From contig NZ_JBGQOM010000009.1 in the NCBI RefSeq assembly GCF_052119645.1, forward strand, positions 124,001 to 188,000: a DNA stretch of 64,000 nucleotides, in the 5' to 3' direction. Numbering within the stretch: the first letter of the stretch is position 1; every line of letters begins with the position of its first letter. The stretch is from Paraglaciecola sp030730205 (GTDB lineage Bacteria; Pseudomonadota; Gammaproteobacteria; Enterobacterales; Alteromonadaceae). Positions 18,299-26,823 of this stretch are shown here, one piece after another. Position numbers and translations under genes: made by a program. The notes below the pieces were generated by a model, which was not told the DNA's origin, did no database searches, and saw nothing but the letters and a program-made list of their open reading frames with translations.

Positions 18299-20527
18299 AT
18301 GCTGAAAAAACCGCTCCATATCCTTACTGCTATTTCATTGGCGCTTACGCCACTGCTTAGCTCGCAGTCAGCTTTTGCTGAAGGCGAACCTAAAACCAAT
18401 CAATTTTGGTGGCCTAAACAACTTAACCTTCAACCTTTACGCCAGAATGACCCAGCGTCTAATCCACTTGGTGCATCATTTGATTATGCCCAAGCTTTTA
18501 ACAAACTTGATCTTGAAGCTGTCAAAAAAGATATCACTGAGGTATTGACCACCTCACAAGATTGGTGGCCTGCAGATTATGGCCATTATGGGCCTTTCTT
18601 TGTGCGCATGGCGTGGCACAGCACAGGCACCTATCGTATGTCTGACGGTCGAGGCGGCGGTGCAGGCGGACAACAACGTTTTGAACCCCTTAACAGCTGG
18701 CCAGACAACGTTAACCTAGACAAAGCACGCCGTTTACTGTGGCCAATTAAGCAAAAATATGGCCGCAGTATTTCGTGGGCTGATTTGATGGTGTTAACTG
18801 GTAACGTGGCGATGGAGTCCATGGGCTTTACCATCTTTGGTTTTGCCGGTGGCCGTGAAGATGACTTCGAGCCTGACCTCGTATATTGGGGACCAGAAAA
18901 AGAATGGCTTGGTGGAGATGAACGTTACAGTGGTGAAAGAAAGCTAGAAAAACCTCTGGCGGCTGTGCAAATGGGCTTGATTTACGTAAACCCAGAAGGC
19001 CCAAATGGTAATCATGATCCGATATCAGCTGCTGCTGATATTCGTGATACCTTTGGTCGCATGGCAATGAACGATGAAGAAACGGTTGCTTTGATTGCAG
19101 GTGGACATACCTTCGGTAAGGCGCACGGTGCGCACAAACCAGAAGAATGTGTGGGCGACGCTCCCGCTGCGGCTGGGGTTGAAGAGCAAGGTTTTGGCTG
19201 GAAAAACAAATGTGGTAAGGGCAACGCTGAAGATACAGTCACCAGTGGTTTAGAAGGTGCTTGGTCAGTGAGTCCCACTCAATGGACCATGCAATATTTG
19301 GATAACCTCTTTGGTTTTGAGTGGGTAAAAACCCTCAGTCCAGCGGGTGCGACGCAGTGGATACCGAAAGACGGTGCCGCCGCTAATTTAGTACCTGACG
19401 CGCATGTGGCAGGTAAGCGTCATGCGCCGATTATGTTCACTACGGATTTAGCCTTAAAAGAAGATCCAAGTTACAACAAAATCGCTAAAGCGTTTCATGA
19501 AGATCCTAAAGCCTTTGAACTGGCGTTTTCAAAAGCGTGGTTTAAGTTAACCCATCGCGATATGGGACCAAGAGCACGTTACATCGGTACCGATGCGCCC
19601 AAAGTGGATTTGATTTGGCAAGACCCGATTCCAGCTGTTGACTATAAACTGGTTAGTAGTAAAGACGTTGAAAAGCTTAAAAAAGCCATTTTAAAGTCTG
19701 ACTTAGCGGGGCCAGAGATGATCAGAACGGCTTGGTCAGCGGCCTCTAGTTTCCGTGGTACGGATATGCGTGGCGGTGTAAATGGGGCACGCATAGCCTT
19801 AGCACCACAAAAAGACTGGGCAGCCAATAATCCACAAGAAGTGGCAAAGGTGCTGGGTGTACTAAGCAGCATTCAGAACGACTTCAATAAAAACGCCAGA
19901 GGCGGTAAGCAAATATCCTTGGCTGACTTGATTGTATTAGCGGGTTCAACTGCGGTTGAAGAAGCGGCTAAACAAGGTGGATATAAACTATCGGTACCTT
20001 TCGCGCCTGGTCGTAACGATACAACGCAAGAGCAAACCGATGTTGAATCTTTTGCGGTGCTTGAACCTCACGCAGATGGTTTCAGAAACTATTTTGCCGA
20101 AGGTAACACGCTTTCGCCTGCCCAGTTGTTAGTAGACAAAGCCAATATGTTGACCTTAACTGTGCCGGAAATGACGGTGTTAGTTGGTGGCCTGCGCGCA
20201 CTTGATGCCAATATAGCAGGCAGCAAACATGGCGTACTTACCAGTAAACCGGGCGTATTAAGCAATGACTTTTTTGTTAACTTGCTAGATATGTCAACCA
20301 TGTGGCGTAAGTCTGATACAACGGAAGGGTTATACCAAGGTTACGATCGTAAAAGTGGTGAATTACGTTGGACTGCAACGCCTGTTGACTTGTTGTTCGG
20401 TTCAAACTCAGAGTTAAGAGCGGTGTCTGAAGTGTATGCGTCAGACGATGCTCGTCAGCAGTTTGCCGATGACTTTGTGAAAGCCTGGACTAAAGTGATG
20501 CGCTTAGATCGCTTCGACATGATGTAA
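18299..20527 (+). CDS. katG: catalase-peroxidase with signal peptide
   Basis: A haem enzyme that destroys hydrogen peroxide by catalase and peroxidase reactions. The ATG at 18299 gives 742 residues and has AGGACA upstream. The protein begins with a clear signal peptide (KKPLHILTAISLALTPL, cut near AFAE), so it should be periplasmic like KatP, whereas most KatG are cytoplasmic. The N-terminal domain has the distal motif VRMAWHSTGTYR (Arg, Trp, His) and proximal haem ligand GGHTFGKAHGA. The Tyr of LIYVNPEGPNG supplies the Met-Tyr-Trp crosslink. The C-terminal half is the usual haem-less duplicate. A terminator follows. Confidence 0.96.
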   Translation: MLKKPLHILTAISLALTPLLSSQSAFAEGEPKTNQFWWPKQLNLQPLRQNDPASNPLGASFDYAQAFNKLDLEAVKKDITEVLTTSQDWWPADYGHYGPFFVRMAWHSTGTYRMSDGRGGGAGGQQRFEPLNSWPDNVNLDKARRLLWPIKQKYGRSISWADLMVLTGNVAMESMGFTIFGFAGGREDDFEPDLVYWGPEKEWLGGDERYSGERKLEKPLAAVQMGLIYVNPEGPNGNHDPISAAADIRDTFGRMAMNDEETVALIAGGHTFGKAHGAHKPEECVGDAPAAAGVEEQGFGWKNKCGKGNAEDTVTSGLEGAWSVSPTQWTMQYLDNLFGFEWVKTLSPAGATQWIPKDGAAANLVPDAHVAGKRHAPIMFTTDLALKEDPSYNKIAKAFHEDPKAFELAFSKAWFKLTHRDMGPRARYIGTDAPKVDLIWQDPIPAVDYKLVSSKDVEKLKKAILKSDLAGPEMIRTAWSAASSFRGTDMRGGVNGARIALAPQKDWAANNPQEVAKVLGVLSSIQNDFNKNARGGKQISLADLIVLAGSTAVEEAAKQGGYKLSVPFAPGRNDTTQEQTDVESFAVLEPHADGFRNYFAEGNTLSPAQLLVDKANMLTLTVPEMTVLVGGLRALDANIAGSKHGVLTSKPGVLSNDFFVNLLDMSTMWRKSDTTEGLYQGYDRKSGELRWTATPVDLLFGSNSELRAVSEVYASDDARQQFADDFVKAWTKVMRLDRFDMM

Positions 20528-20551
20528 ACACCCCCTAAAACATAGTGGAGT

Positions 20552-20584
20552 AAAAAGGCGATCAGTGGATCGCCTTTTTTTGTG
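20552..20584 (+). terminator. intrinsic terminator of katG
   Basis: AAAAAGGCGATC, loop AGTG and GATCGCCTTTTTT form a 12-bp stem with a T-tract, 25 bases after the katG stop codon. Confidence 0.92.
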
Positions 20585-20822
20585 ACGTTTACGATGCCAC
20601 ACAAAAAGCTGGCTAGTAGCAAAACCAGCCGAAGCATAGACGGGATACTTTGTTGTAAAGTTGGAGTATTTAGGCGTATCGCTAAACCAAGGTCATCGGC
20701 ATGATAAGGAGACCCTTACATTAACAGTCTCATATCAGCAGTATACGATGAGCTAAGCAGTAAATGGGTTAAATCTGTTATCATCGCGATTTTGCTACTC
20801 AAAGTGGGTAAATAGGACGCCA

Positions 20823-21698
20823 ATGCACAGTAACAATCACAATCACTCTCCGTTTTGGCTATGCCCCAGTTGTCACAATCCACTCGTGCTGCAAGACAAG
20901 GTATGGCGTTGTGACAAGCAACACAGTTTTGATTGTGCCAAAGAGGGTTACGTTAATTTATTATTAGCCCAGCAAAAGAGCAGTAAAGATCCTGGCGACA
21001 ACAAAGAGATGGTCGCTGCCAGAAGAGCGTTTTTAGCACAAGATCACTATTTACCTTTGGCCAGCAAAATAGCTGAGCTGCTATTTGTGGCGCTAAAGAG
21101 TGATAAGACGGCCGCTGAGAAACAAGCAGTCTATTCGATATATGATGCGGGATGTGGTGAGGGTTACTACCTTGCTACCATTCGCAGCATGTTGGCTGAA
21201 AAAGGCTTCACGCTTAATGCCAGCGGCAGTGATATTTCAAAATCTGCTATTCAAAAAGCGGCGAAAAAATATAAAGATATTCAGTATGCGGTAGCCAGTA
21301 GTTTTAATTTACCGCTTACGGATGACAGCCAAGATGCGCTGATTCAGGTATTTGCTCCTAGTGATAGTTCACAAGTGAGCCGAGTGCTAAAAAGTGGGGG
21401 GCTATGGCTCAAGGTAACCCCAGCCAGTCAGCATTTATTTGAACTGAAACAATACGTTTACGAGCACGCGGTAAGTCACGATGTTGACACATCCATACCC
21501 GCTCACTTCAATCTAGTAAGTCAACATCGTTTAGCCTTTACCTTACGCTTAGACTCTGATTCAGAGCGTGAAAGTTTATTGATGATGACGCCATTCTACT
21601 GGACTATATCAGCAGACAGAAAGCGTGAATTACTGCAAGACCTAAAGACAGTAAGTGCTGACTTTGACATTACCTTAATGATCAATAACAAAGACTAA
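20823..21698 (+). CDS. rlmA: 23S rRNA (guanine-N1)-methyltransferase
   Basis: A 291-residue enzyme that methylates G745 of 23S rRNA in RlmA of other gammaproteobacteria. The N-terminal zinc finger is visible as CPSCHNPL then CDKQHSFDCAKEGYVNLL (Cys15, Cys18, Cys31, His35/Cys39 region), and the signature SSKDPGDNKEMVAARR follows. The SAM-binding loop is YDAGCGEGYYL (about 105-115). All family landmarks and the usual length are present. It is convergent with the yejM-like gene, sharing a terminator. It has a weak ribosome site (GGACG) before ATG. Confidence 0.93.
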   Translation: MHSNNHNHSPFWLCPSCHNPLVLQDKVWRCDKQHSFDCAKEGYVNLLLAQQKSSKDPGDNKEMVAARRAFLAQDHYLPLASKIAELLFVALKSDKTAAEKQAVYSIYDAGCGEGYYLATIRSMLAEKGFTLNASGSDISKSAIQKAAKKYKDIQYAVASSFNLPLTDDSQDALIQVFAPSDSSQVSRVLKSGGLWLKVTPASQHLFELKQYVYEHAVSHDVDTSIPAHFNLVSQHRLAFTLRLDSDSERESLLMMTPFYWTISADRKRELLQDLKTVSADFDITLMINNKD

Positions 21699-21720
21699 TA
21701 TTAGCTATCAAGGCGCATAA

Positions 21721-21746
21721 AAAAGGGAGGCTGAGGCCTCCCTTCT
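21721..21746. terminator. bidirectional terminator between rlmA and the yejM homologue
   Basis: AAGGGAGGC and GCCTCCCTT pair around a short loop (TGAG), flanked by A-rich sequence on the left and T-rich sequence on the right. It can stop transcription from both sides. Confidence 0.85.
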
Positions 21747-21780
21747 TATTTAAATCGTTTCTTGCTTGTATTTATGACGC

Positions 21781-23325
21781 TTAATTTTTTTGCTTCGCTG
21801 AAAACCGACTGAGCTTTTTAATCGCCTGACTGAGCAAGTTAACATCTACCTGATTAAATACCTCTTCGCCGGTTTGTAAGTCATAAGCTCTAACATTACC
21901 GTTACTTAAGACTTCAAAGCGGTTAGTCGGTGTAAACAGCATCACTCGGTTACCTTTGGTACTGACCACATAATCAGACGTATTAGCATGGGTTAAACTG
22001 GTGCCAGTGCTATAAGCTTTGGCAGGCGCGTTACACCCTAATAAACGCAGGGCGGTTGGGGCCAAATCTTCACGATTAGAAATACTGTGATTCACACTAA
22101 AGTTGGTCATTAAACTTTGTGAAAAGTTGGTATTATTGGCAAAGGTACTGAGCATTATTTTGTACTCATTGACTACGTTTTGGGCAAGTAGCTCAGTGAG
22201 TTGCTCGCTATCAATAAAACCAACAGAGAGATTGCTGGTGCCGGAATTTAGGCCCAATTTAAAGTCTTGCCATGATTGCTTAAAGTCAGACCAACTAGCG
22301 TCTTTATTACTCTCTTTATTTAAATACACCGATACGTTTAGGCCTTGGGTTTGCGGCAAATCAAACAGGATGGGTGTATAGCCTTTTAGCGCATTGTGAT
22401 ACAGCTCTGGCAGCCCATACACAACCGAGCTAATGGCATTGTCAGTGCTACTGTTAACACCGAAGTTATTCTCAACGCGCATCAAGCCGGGCAAGCTAGC
22501 CGGCAGGTCACCGTCCATTAAAATTAATATCGCCACTTTGTTAGCGCTATCAACTGGGCAATAAATAGGTTCACTGGGGTAGGCGATACCGGTAATATTT
22601 TGATTAAACTGTAACTCTTTGCGCTGTTGGTAATCTTCAATATCAAGCAAGTTATACTTTGCCAATAAGGTTTTGGCTTTTGCTGGATATGAAAGTGGGA
22701 ACATATCGTCTTGGCGCACAATAGGTTGATACAAATTAGCATCAGCCCAAACGTGCATGGCATGACTCGCAACAAAACAGGTCACAAAAAAAGTGGTAAT
22801 AGGTAAGCCTAATTTACGCTTTTGCAGGCGCTCAATACGTTTCCATAAGGCGTTGGCCACGATAAGCTGAAAAGATAACCACACCACGAACAGTAAAAAC
22901 AAAAATCCCCACTGTTGCCAGCCAAATTCAGCTAAGGCGGTTTGTGCTTCGTCACGTATTAAGTTGGCAGAACCAAAACTAAGGTGAACGCCATATTTGT
23001 TATACAGCAGTGCATCAAAGGCCAATAAAGCCAGCGCAATCGCGGCGGTTACCGAGGCGGTGACTTTGACCACTTTGGCGTTTTGAACCCAATAACACAT
23101 GGGCAGAATTAAAATAACAAAACCAAAAAAGGTCAGAAAGCCGATGTGGCTGAACCAGTTAGTAAATAAATATAAGGTGCCCAGCGGTGTACCTGGAGCA
23201 GGTGAGTTCAATATATAAATCGCCGCAATTATAATGGCAATAACAATATTGAGCAGTGTAAACCAATGTCCCCAATTTACTAATTGGGTGACTAATTTGC
23301 GACGTGGCGTTTCAACTAAAATCAT
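21781..23325 (-). CDS. yejM: YejM/PbgA-like inner-membrane protein (DUF3413)
   Basis: A 514-residue envelope protein. Five membrane helices occupy about residues 18-195 (DUF3413), followed by a periplasmic alkaline-phosphatase/sulfatase-like domain. In Enterobacteria YejM (PbgA, LapC) senses periplasmic-leaflet lipopolysaccharide and controls LpxC turnover. This homologue is about 70 residues shorter than the E. coli protein (about 586), and the loss is in the periplasmic domain, where usual sulfatase-like blocks are weak. It is followed upstream by yejL at 9 bp, with yejK divergent, the conserved yejKLM arrangement. A separate function is possible. Confidence 0.88.
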   Translation of the reverse strand: MILVETPRRKLVTQLVNWGHWFTLLNIVIAIIIAAIYILNSPAPGTPLGTLYLFTNWFSHIGFLTFFGFVILILPMCYWVQNAKVVKVTASVTAAIALALLAFDALLYNKYGVHLSFGSANLIRDEAQTALAEFGWQQWGFLFLLFVVWLSFQLIVANALWKRIERLQKRKLGLPITTFFVTCFVASHAMHVWADANLYQPIVRQDDMFPLSYPAKAKTLLAKYNLLDIEDYQQRKELQFNQNITGIAYPSEPIYCPVDSANKVAILILMDGDLPASLPGLMRVENNFGVNSSTDNAISSVVYGLPELYHNALKGYTPILFDLPQTQGLNVSVYLNKESNKDASWSDFKQSWQDFKLGLNSGTSNLSVGFIDSEQLTELLAQNVVNEYKIMLSTFANNTNFSQSLMTNFSVNHSISNREDLAPTALRLLGCNAPAKAYSTGTSLTHANTSDYVVSTKGNRVMLFTPTNRFEVLSNGNVRAYDLQTGEEVFNQVDVNLLSQAIKKLSRFSAKQKN

Positions 23326-23334
23326 AGAACTTTT

Positions 23335-23553
23335 TTATTTTCCATTGATACTTTTGAGTAGCACTTGTGTAAACTGTTCGGCCATTTTAGCCCGCTGATT
23401 ATCTGGTACTTGCTGTTGAAAAATAGTGGTTAAGATATTACCTAGTACCATGAGCGATAAATCGCGATTTACTTGATGTTTTTCCAGCACAACAATAATG
23501 TCATGCATGATGGTTTCAAACTGATTGTCAGAATATTTTGATTGTTGTGGCAT
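23335..23553 (-). CDS. yejL: YejL family protein (DUF1414)
   Basis: A 72-residue cytoplasmic protein. The second ATG (23553) gives the family start MPQQSKYSDNQFE and the conserved block DLSLMVLGN. The longer frame beginning 11 codons upstream is not supported by homology. Function in E. coli is unknown. The gene is 9 bp before the yejM homologue and is almost certainly co-transcribed with it; yejK is divergent across about 147 bp. Confidence 0.92.
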   Translation of the reverse strand: MPQQSKYSDNQFETIMHDIIVVLEKHQVNRDLSLMVLGNILTTIFQQQVPDNQRAKMAEQFTQVLLKSINGK

Positions 23554-23700
23554 GTAAAATAACTCAGAAAATAATGGCGAGTGCAATTAGCGAGATAGTA
23601 ACAATGCACGGGGGAAAATGCGAATAAACCTCGCGTTTTGGCCTAACATAGTTTGTGCACTTAATTTTAATCGATTCGTAATAGCGCAAAAGGATATACC

Positions 23701-24723
23701 GTGAGTGCTCTGATACACCACTTTGTTGTACACCAACTTAGTATTAACCAACAACAAGAGTTGGTATTAATTCCTCGAAATAGCTGTTTTGACGTCAGTC
23801 CAGCCATTGAAGATTTAGCGCAGCAAATTAATCATGCGTTTAACGTAAAACCTGCCAAAGGTGTAGGTGGTTTTGTTGAACCAGCAGCAGAAGACGACGA
23901 GCCTCAAGTACCGTTTGCTGAGATGTTAAAAGAAGCCATTCGTGATGAAGGTGACTTTGTTAAATTTAGCGTGAATGCCAGTGAACGCCTTAAGAAATCC
24001 CTGTTAGATACCGGCAGTGTTGAAACCGGTTTTGTTATTTTTAGTCACTATCAGTTTTTAGCCACGGATTATTTACTGATCGCTATTATCAACACTAAGC
24101 AACACGTTGAAATCAACAGTGCACTTGAACTCACTGCCAGTGACCATCTAGATTTGGCTAAAATGCAGTTAGCGGTACGTATCGATCTAACGCAGCTAAG
24201 CGTGATGCCCGAACAACAGCGTTATATCAGCTTTATCAAAGGTCGGATGGGTCGTAAAGTCTCTGACTTCTTCATGCACTTCATTGGCTGTGAAGAATTG
24301 GTTGATATCAAACAACAAAACAAGCAGTTACTGAATACGGTTGATGCATACTTAGCCGCTGAAGCGCTTGATCCGCAAGAAAAAAATCAAGCCCGTCAAA
24401 AGGTTGCAGAATATTACAAAGAAAAGCTCGAACACGGTGAAGATATTCAGGTTAAAGAGTTGGCCAGCAAACTGCCAGGTGAAGAAAACAGCTTTTACCA
24501 ATTTAATCAAAACGCTGAAAAACCCGTTGAAGAAACCTTTCAAGCTGACCGCAGTGCGCTTAAAACCCTCGCTAAGTTCAGTGGCGCAGGGGGTGGCATT
24601 ACCTTGAGTTTTGAGCGCAGTTTATTAGGTGACCGTATCAGTTACGATGCATCTAGTGATACCCTGATGATCCGTGGCATTCCGCCTAATTTGAAAGACC
24701 AATTAACCAAGTCACAAAGCTGA
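23701..24723 (+). CDS. yejK: nucleoid-associated protein YejK (NdpA)
   Basis: A 340-residue nucleoid-associated protein of the 37-kDa NA37/YejK family, which is known to bind chromosomal DNA and to influence topoisomerase IV. The N-terminus SALIHHFVVHQLS and the central SFIKGRMGRKVSDFFMHFIGC block are characteristic. The start is a GTG at 23701 preceded by AAAGGAT. It is divergent from yejL. A gap of about 58 bp separates it from the PTPS-fold gene downstream, so they may be co-transcribed. Confidence 0.94.
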   Translation: MSALIHHFVVHQLSINQQQELVLIPRNSCFDVSPAIEDLAQQINHAFNVKPAKGVGGFVEPAAEDDEPQVPFAEMLKEAIRDEGDFVKFSVNASERLKKSLLDTGSVETGFVIFSHYQFLATDYLLIAIINTKQHVEINSALELTASDHLDLAKMQLAVRIDLTQLSVMPEQQRYISFIKGRMGRKVSDFFMHFIGCEELVDIKQQNKQLLNTVDAYLAAEALDPQEKNQARQKVAEYYKEKLEHGEDIQVKELASKLPGEENSFYQFNQNAEKPVEETFQADRSALKTLAKFSGAGGGITLSFERSLLGDRISYDASSDTLMIRGIPPNLKDQLTKSQS

Positions 24724-24781
24724 CAGATTATAATGACTCGATATACTTACGAAACAGTGACAGAGGACAACGGACGCAACC

Positions 24782-25657
24782 ATGCAATTATTTGTTAACG
24801 ATTTAACCGTGATGGATTTTTCTTATCTTTGCCCAGAAAGAGGCATGGTAGGCGAAAGCTGGATTGTCGATGTGATCCTAAACGGTGACCTTAATGAAGA
24901 AAGCATGGTGCTGGATTTTTCTAAGGTTAAAAAACAATTAAAATATTTAATCGATTTGCACATCGATCATAAGCTATTAGTACCGGTCGAGCATGCTTAC
25001 ACTCAGCTAGAGCGCGATAACAAAACCGATTACGTCAAAGTAGATTTTTTGCGCCCGGGTGGCCGCTCTATTCATTTAAATTGTCCCGCCGAAGCGTATG
25101 CCTTTGTGTATGCTGATAACGTCACGATGCCCAGCGTCAGTGACTATCTTAAGGACGTGATTGCCACGCACTTACCTGACAACGTAGAAGGTATTGAGTT
25201 GATGCTCCGTGCTGAAGTGATCAATACGCCCTATTATCACTACACCCATGGTTTGAAAAAACACGACGGAAATTGCCAGCGTATCGCCCATGGTCATCGT
25301 TCAAAAGTGGTGGTGTTTACTAACGAGCAAGAAAACCTTGAGTTAGAAGCGTATTGGGCACAACGCTGGCAAGATATCTACATCGGCTCATCAGAAGACA
25401 TTGTTGATGAAACACACGTCTGTTTTACTTTAAGCGAAGGGGATTTTTCACAGCACTGGTTATTTGCGTATGAGTCTTCACAAGGGCGTTTTGAGCTGGC
25501 CATCCCCCAAGCCGAGTCTGAAATAATCGATACGGATACAACCGTAGAGTGTTTAGCCCAATTTATGGCCAATGAACACCAACGTTTAGCGCCGCAGCTT
25601 GCTTATAAAGTGTTGGCCTTTGAAGGTGTGGGTAAAGGGGCGATTGCCTATGCTTAG
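24782..25657 (+). CDS. tandem 6-pyruvoyl-tetrahydropterin-synthase-fold protein
   Basis: A 291-residue protein with two PTPS/QueD-like halves. The second half (about 145-291) has the zinc and catalytic cluster: HGL, HDGNC and HGH (about 157-173) and the closing Glu in AFEGVGKG (about 281). The first half (about 1-130) has the MVLDFSKVKK and IDLHIDHKLL blocks, which correspond to the Asp-His of the active site, but no zinc histidines. The second half has no LDH block. So the catalytic residues are divided between the halves. It may make a queuosine- or folate-related pterin, or have another job. It overlaps the peptidase gene by 8 bp. Confidence 0.8.
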   Translation: MQLFVNDLTVMDFSYLCPERGMVGESWIVDVILNGDLNEESMVLDFSKVKKQLKYLIDLHIDHKLLVPVEHAYTQLERDNKTDYVKVDFLRPGGRSIHLNCPAEAYAFVYADNVTMPSVSDYLKDVIATHLPDNVEGIELMLRAEVINTPYYHYTHGLKKHDGNCQRIAHGHRSKVVVFTNEQENLELEAYWAQRWQDIYIGSSEDIVDETHVCFTLSEGDFSQHWLFAYESSQGRFELAIPQAESEIIDTDTTVECLAQFMANEHQRLAPQLAYKVLAFEGVGKGAIAYA

Positions 25658-26456
25658 TAAACTGTTTTTTTGTGTTGGTTTGCTGCTTTCATCCAGCCTT
25701 TTTGCACAAGGATTTGAGTTAGTCGGGCAATTAACCCAAGGCAGTTTGCTACGCGGTGAATTAAAAAACGGATCTGAGCTAAAGCTCAATGGTAAGGATA
25801 TTACCGTATCGTCAGAGGGCTATTTTGCCGTCGGCTTTGGGCGAGATGCCGAGCTTAGCCAGACCTTAAGCTGGAAAGACGCCAGCGGTAAACTTATGCA
25901 AAAAACGCTGCAACTTAGCCCACGGGAATATAACATTCAACGAATCGAAGGCGTGGCGGGAAAGTATGTTTCACCGCCCCCAGAAGTCACAGAACGCATC
26001 CGTTTAGATAACAGCCAAATAGCCGCTGCACGTCAACGTGATGATGATCGCAGTGACTTTATGCAAGACTTTATTTGGCCCGCACAAGGCCCGATAAGCG
26101 GTGTTTATGGCAGCCAGCGGGTGTTTAACGGTACACCAAAAAATCCTCACTACGGGGTAGATGTGGCTGGGCCGACAGGCACACCAGTGTATGCGCCAGC
26201 TGATGGCATTGTGACGCTTTTTGTGCCAGATATGTATTACTCTGGTGGCACCATGATCATTGACCATGGCTTAGGTGTTAGCTCAACGTTTTTACACTTA
26301 AGTAAGGGCTTAGTTGAACCAGGCACACCGGTAAAACAAGGGCAGTTAGTCGCTGAAATTGGTGCGACAGGCCGAGTGACAGGCGCGCATCTTGACTGGC
26401 GGATCAACTGGTTTGGTGAAAGGCTGGATCCTGCGTTGCTAGTGCCTAAACGCTAA
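25650..26456 (+). CDS. M23-family envelope metallopeptidase
   Basis: About 268 residues; the ATG at 25650 overlaps the previous stop. A signal peptide (residues 1-19, cut after LFAQ) leads to a beta-rich N-terminal region and an M23/LytM domain at about 140-265. It has HYGVDVAGPTGTPVYAP (zinc His and Asp), HLSKG (catalytic His), and GRVTGAHLDWRIN. The last differs from the usual HLHFE: the third zinc ligand is Asp, not His. HLDW appears to characterise a subgroup, so activity is possible but unproved. It may cut peptidoglycan or assist cell separation. It is translationally coupled to the pterin-fold gene. Confidence 0.9.
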   Translation: MLSKLFFCVGLLLSSSLFAQGFELVGQLTQGSLLRGELKNGSELKLNGKDITVSSEGYFAVGFGRDAELSQTLSWKDASGKLMQKTLQLSPREYNIQRIEGVAGKYVSPPPEVTERIRLDNSQIAAARQRDDDRSDFMQDFIWPAQGPISGVYGSQRVFNGTPKNPHYGVDVAGPTGTPVYAPADGIVTLFVPDMYYSGGTMIIDHGLGVSSTFLHLSKGLVEPGTPVKQGQLVAEIGATGRVTGAHLDWRINWFGERLDPALLVPKR

Positions 26457-26529
26457 CACTTTGATTGTCGCTTTGCGACAATGCATGCGCGTTGCTTACA
26501 AAGCAGCAGCATGTGCTTCGCACACTAAG

Positions 26530-26823
26530 CATGGCCGCGGCCACTAAGATTATGCGCTCCGCTGCGCGCACCAAGCATGCGCTGGCGCTTATGGCATCCC
26601 TGCCTAATTTCAAACCACGTCCCGTGGCTCGACTCACTTTTTAACAACAGCCGTAAAAAGTAAGCAAAAAGGGCCGCTCTCCAGCAAGGCTCTCACTCCG
26701 ATTATTAACCAAATTAAGCAGGCCACTTTTAGCTGTTCCCGACAGCGAATAGCTCAATTGGCTATCCATGCCAATTGACCTACTAAATTTAGCCAATAAC
26801 CGGCGAGCCTTGAGTCGAGAGTA
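26530..26823 (-). repeat. structured repeat unit A
   Basis: First of two tandem units of about 290 bp. It starts with TGGCCGCGGCCA, then the AACAGC...AAAAAGTA...GCCGC core (26646-26677), outer stem CAAGGCTC/GAGCCTTG (26685-26692 with 26805-26812) and an 18-bp stem of 26698-26715 with 26786-26803. Inside are two hairpins: GCTGT-TCCCG-ACAGC (26732-26746) and TCAATTGGC-TATCCAT-GCCAATTGA (26754-26778). All four mismatches of the 18-bp stem are A-C on the plus strand, hence U-G on a minus-strand transcript, so I put the strand as minus with low certainty. Confidence 0.7.
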
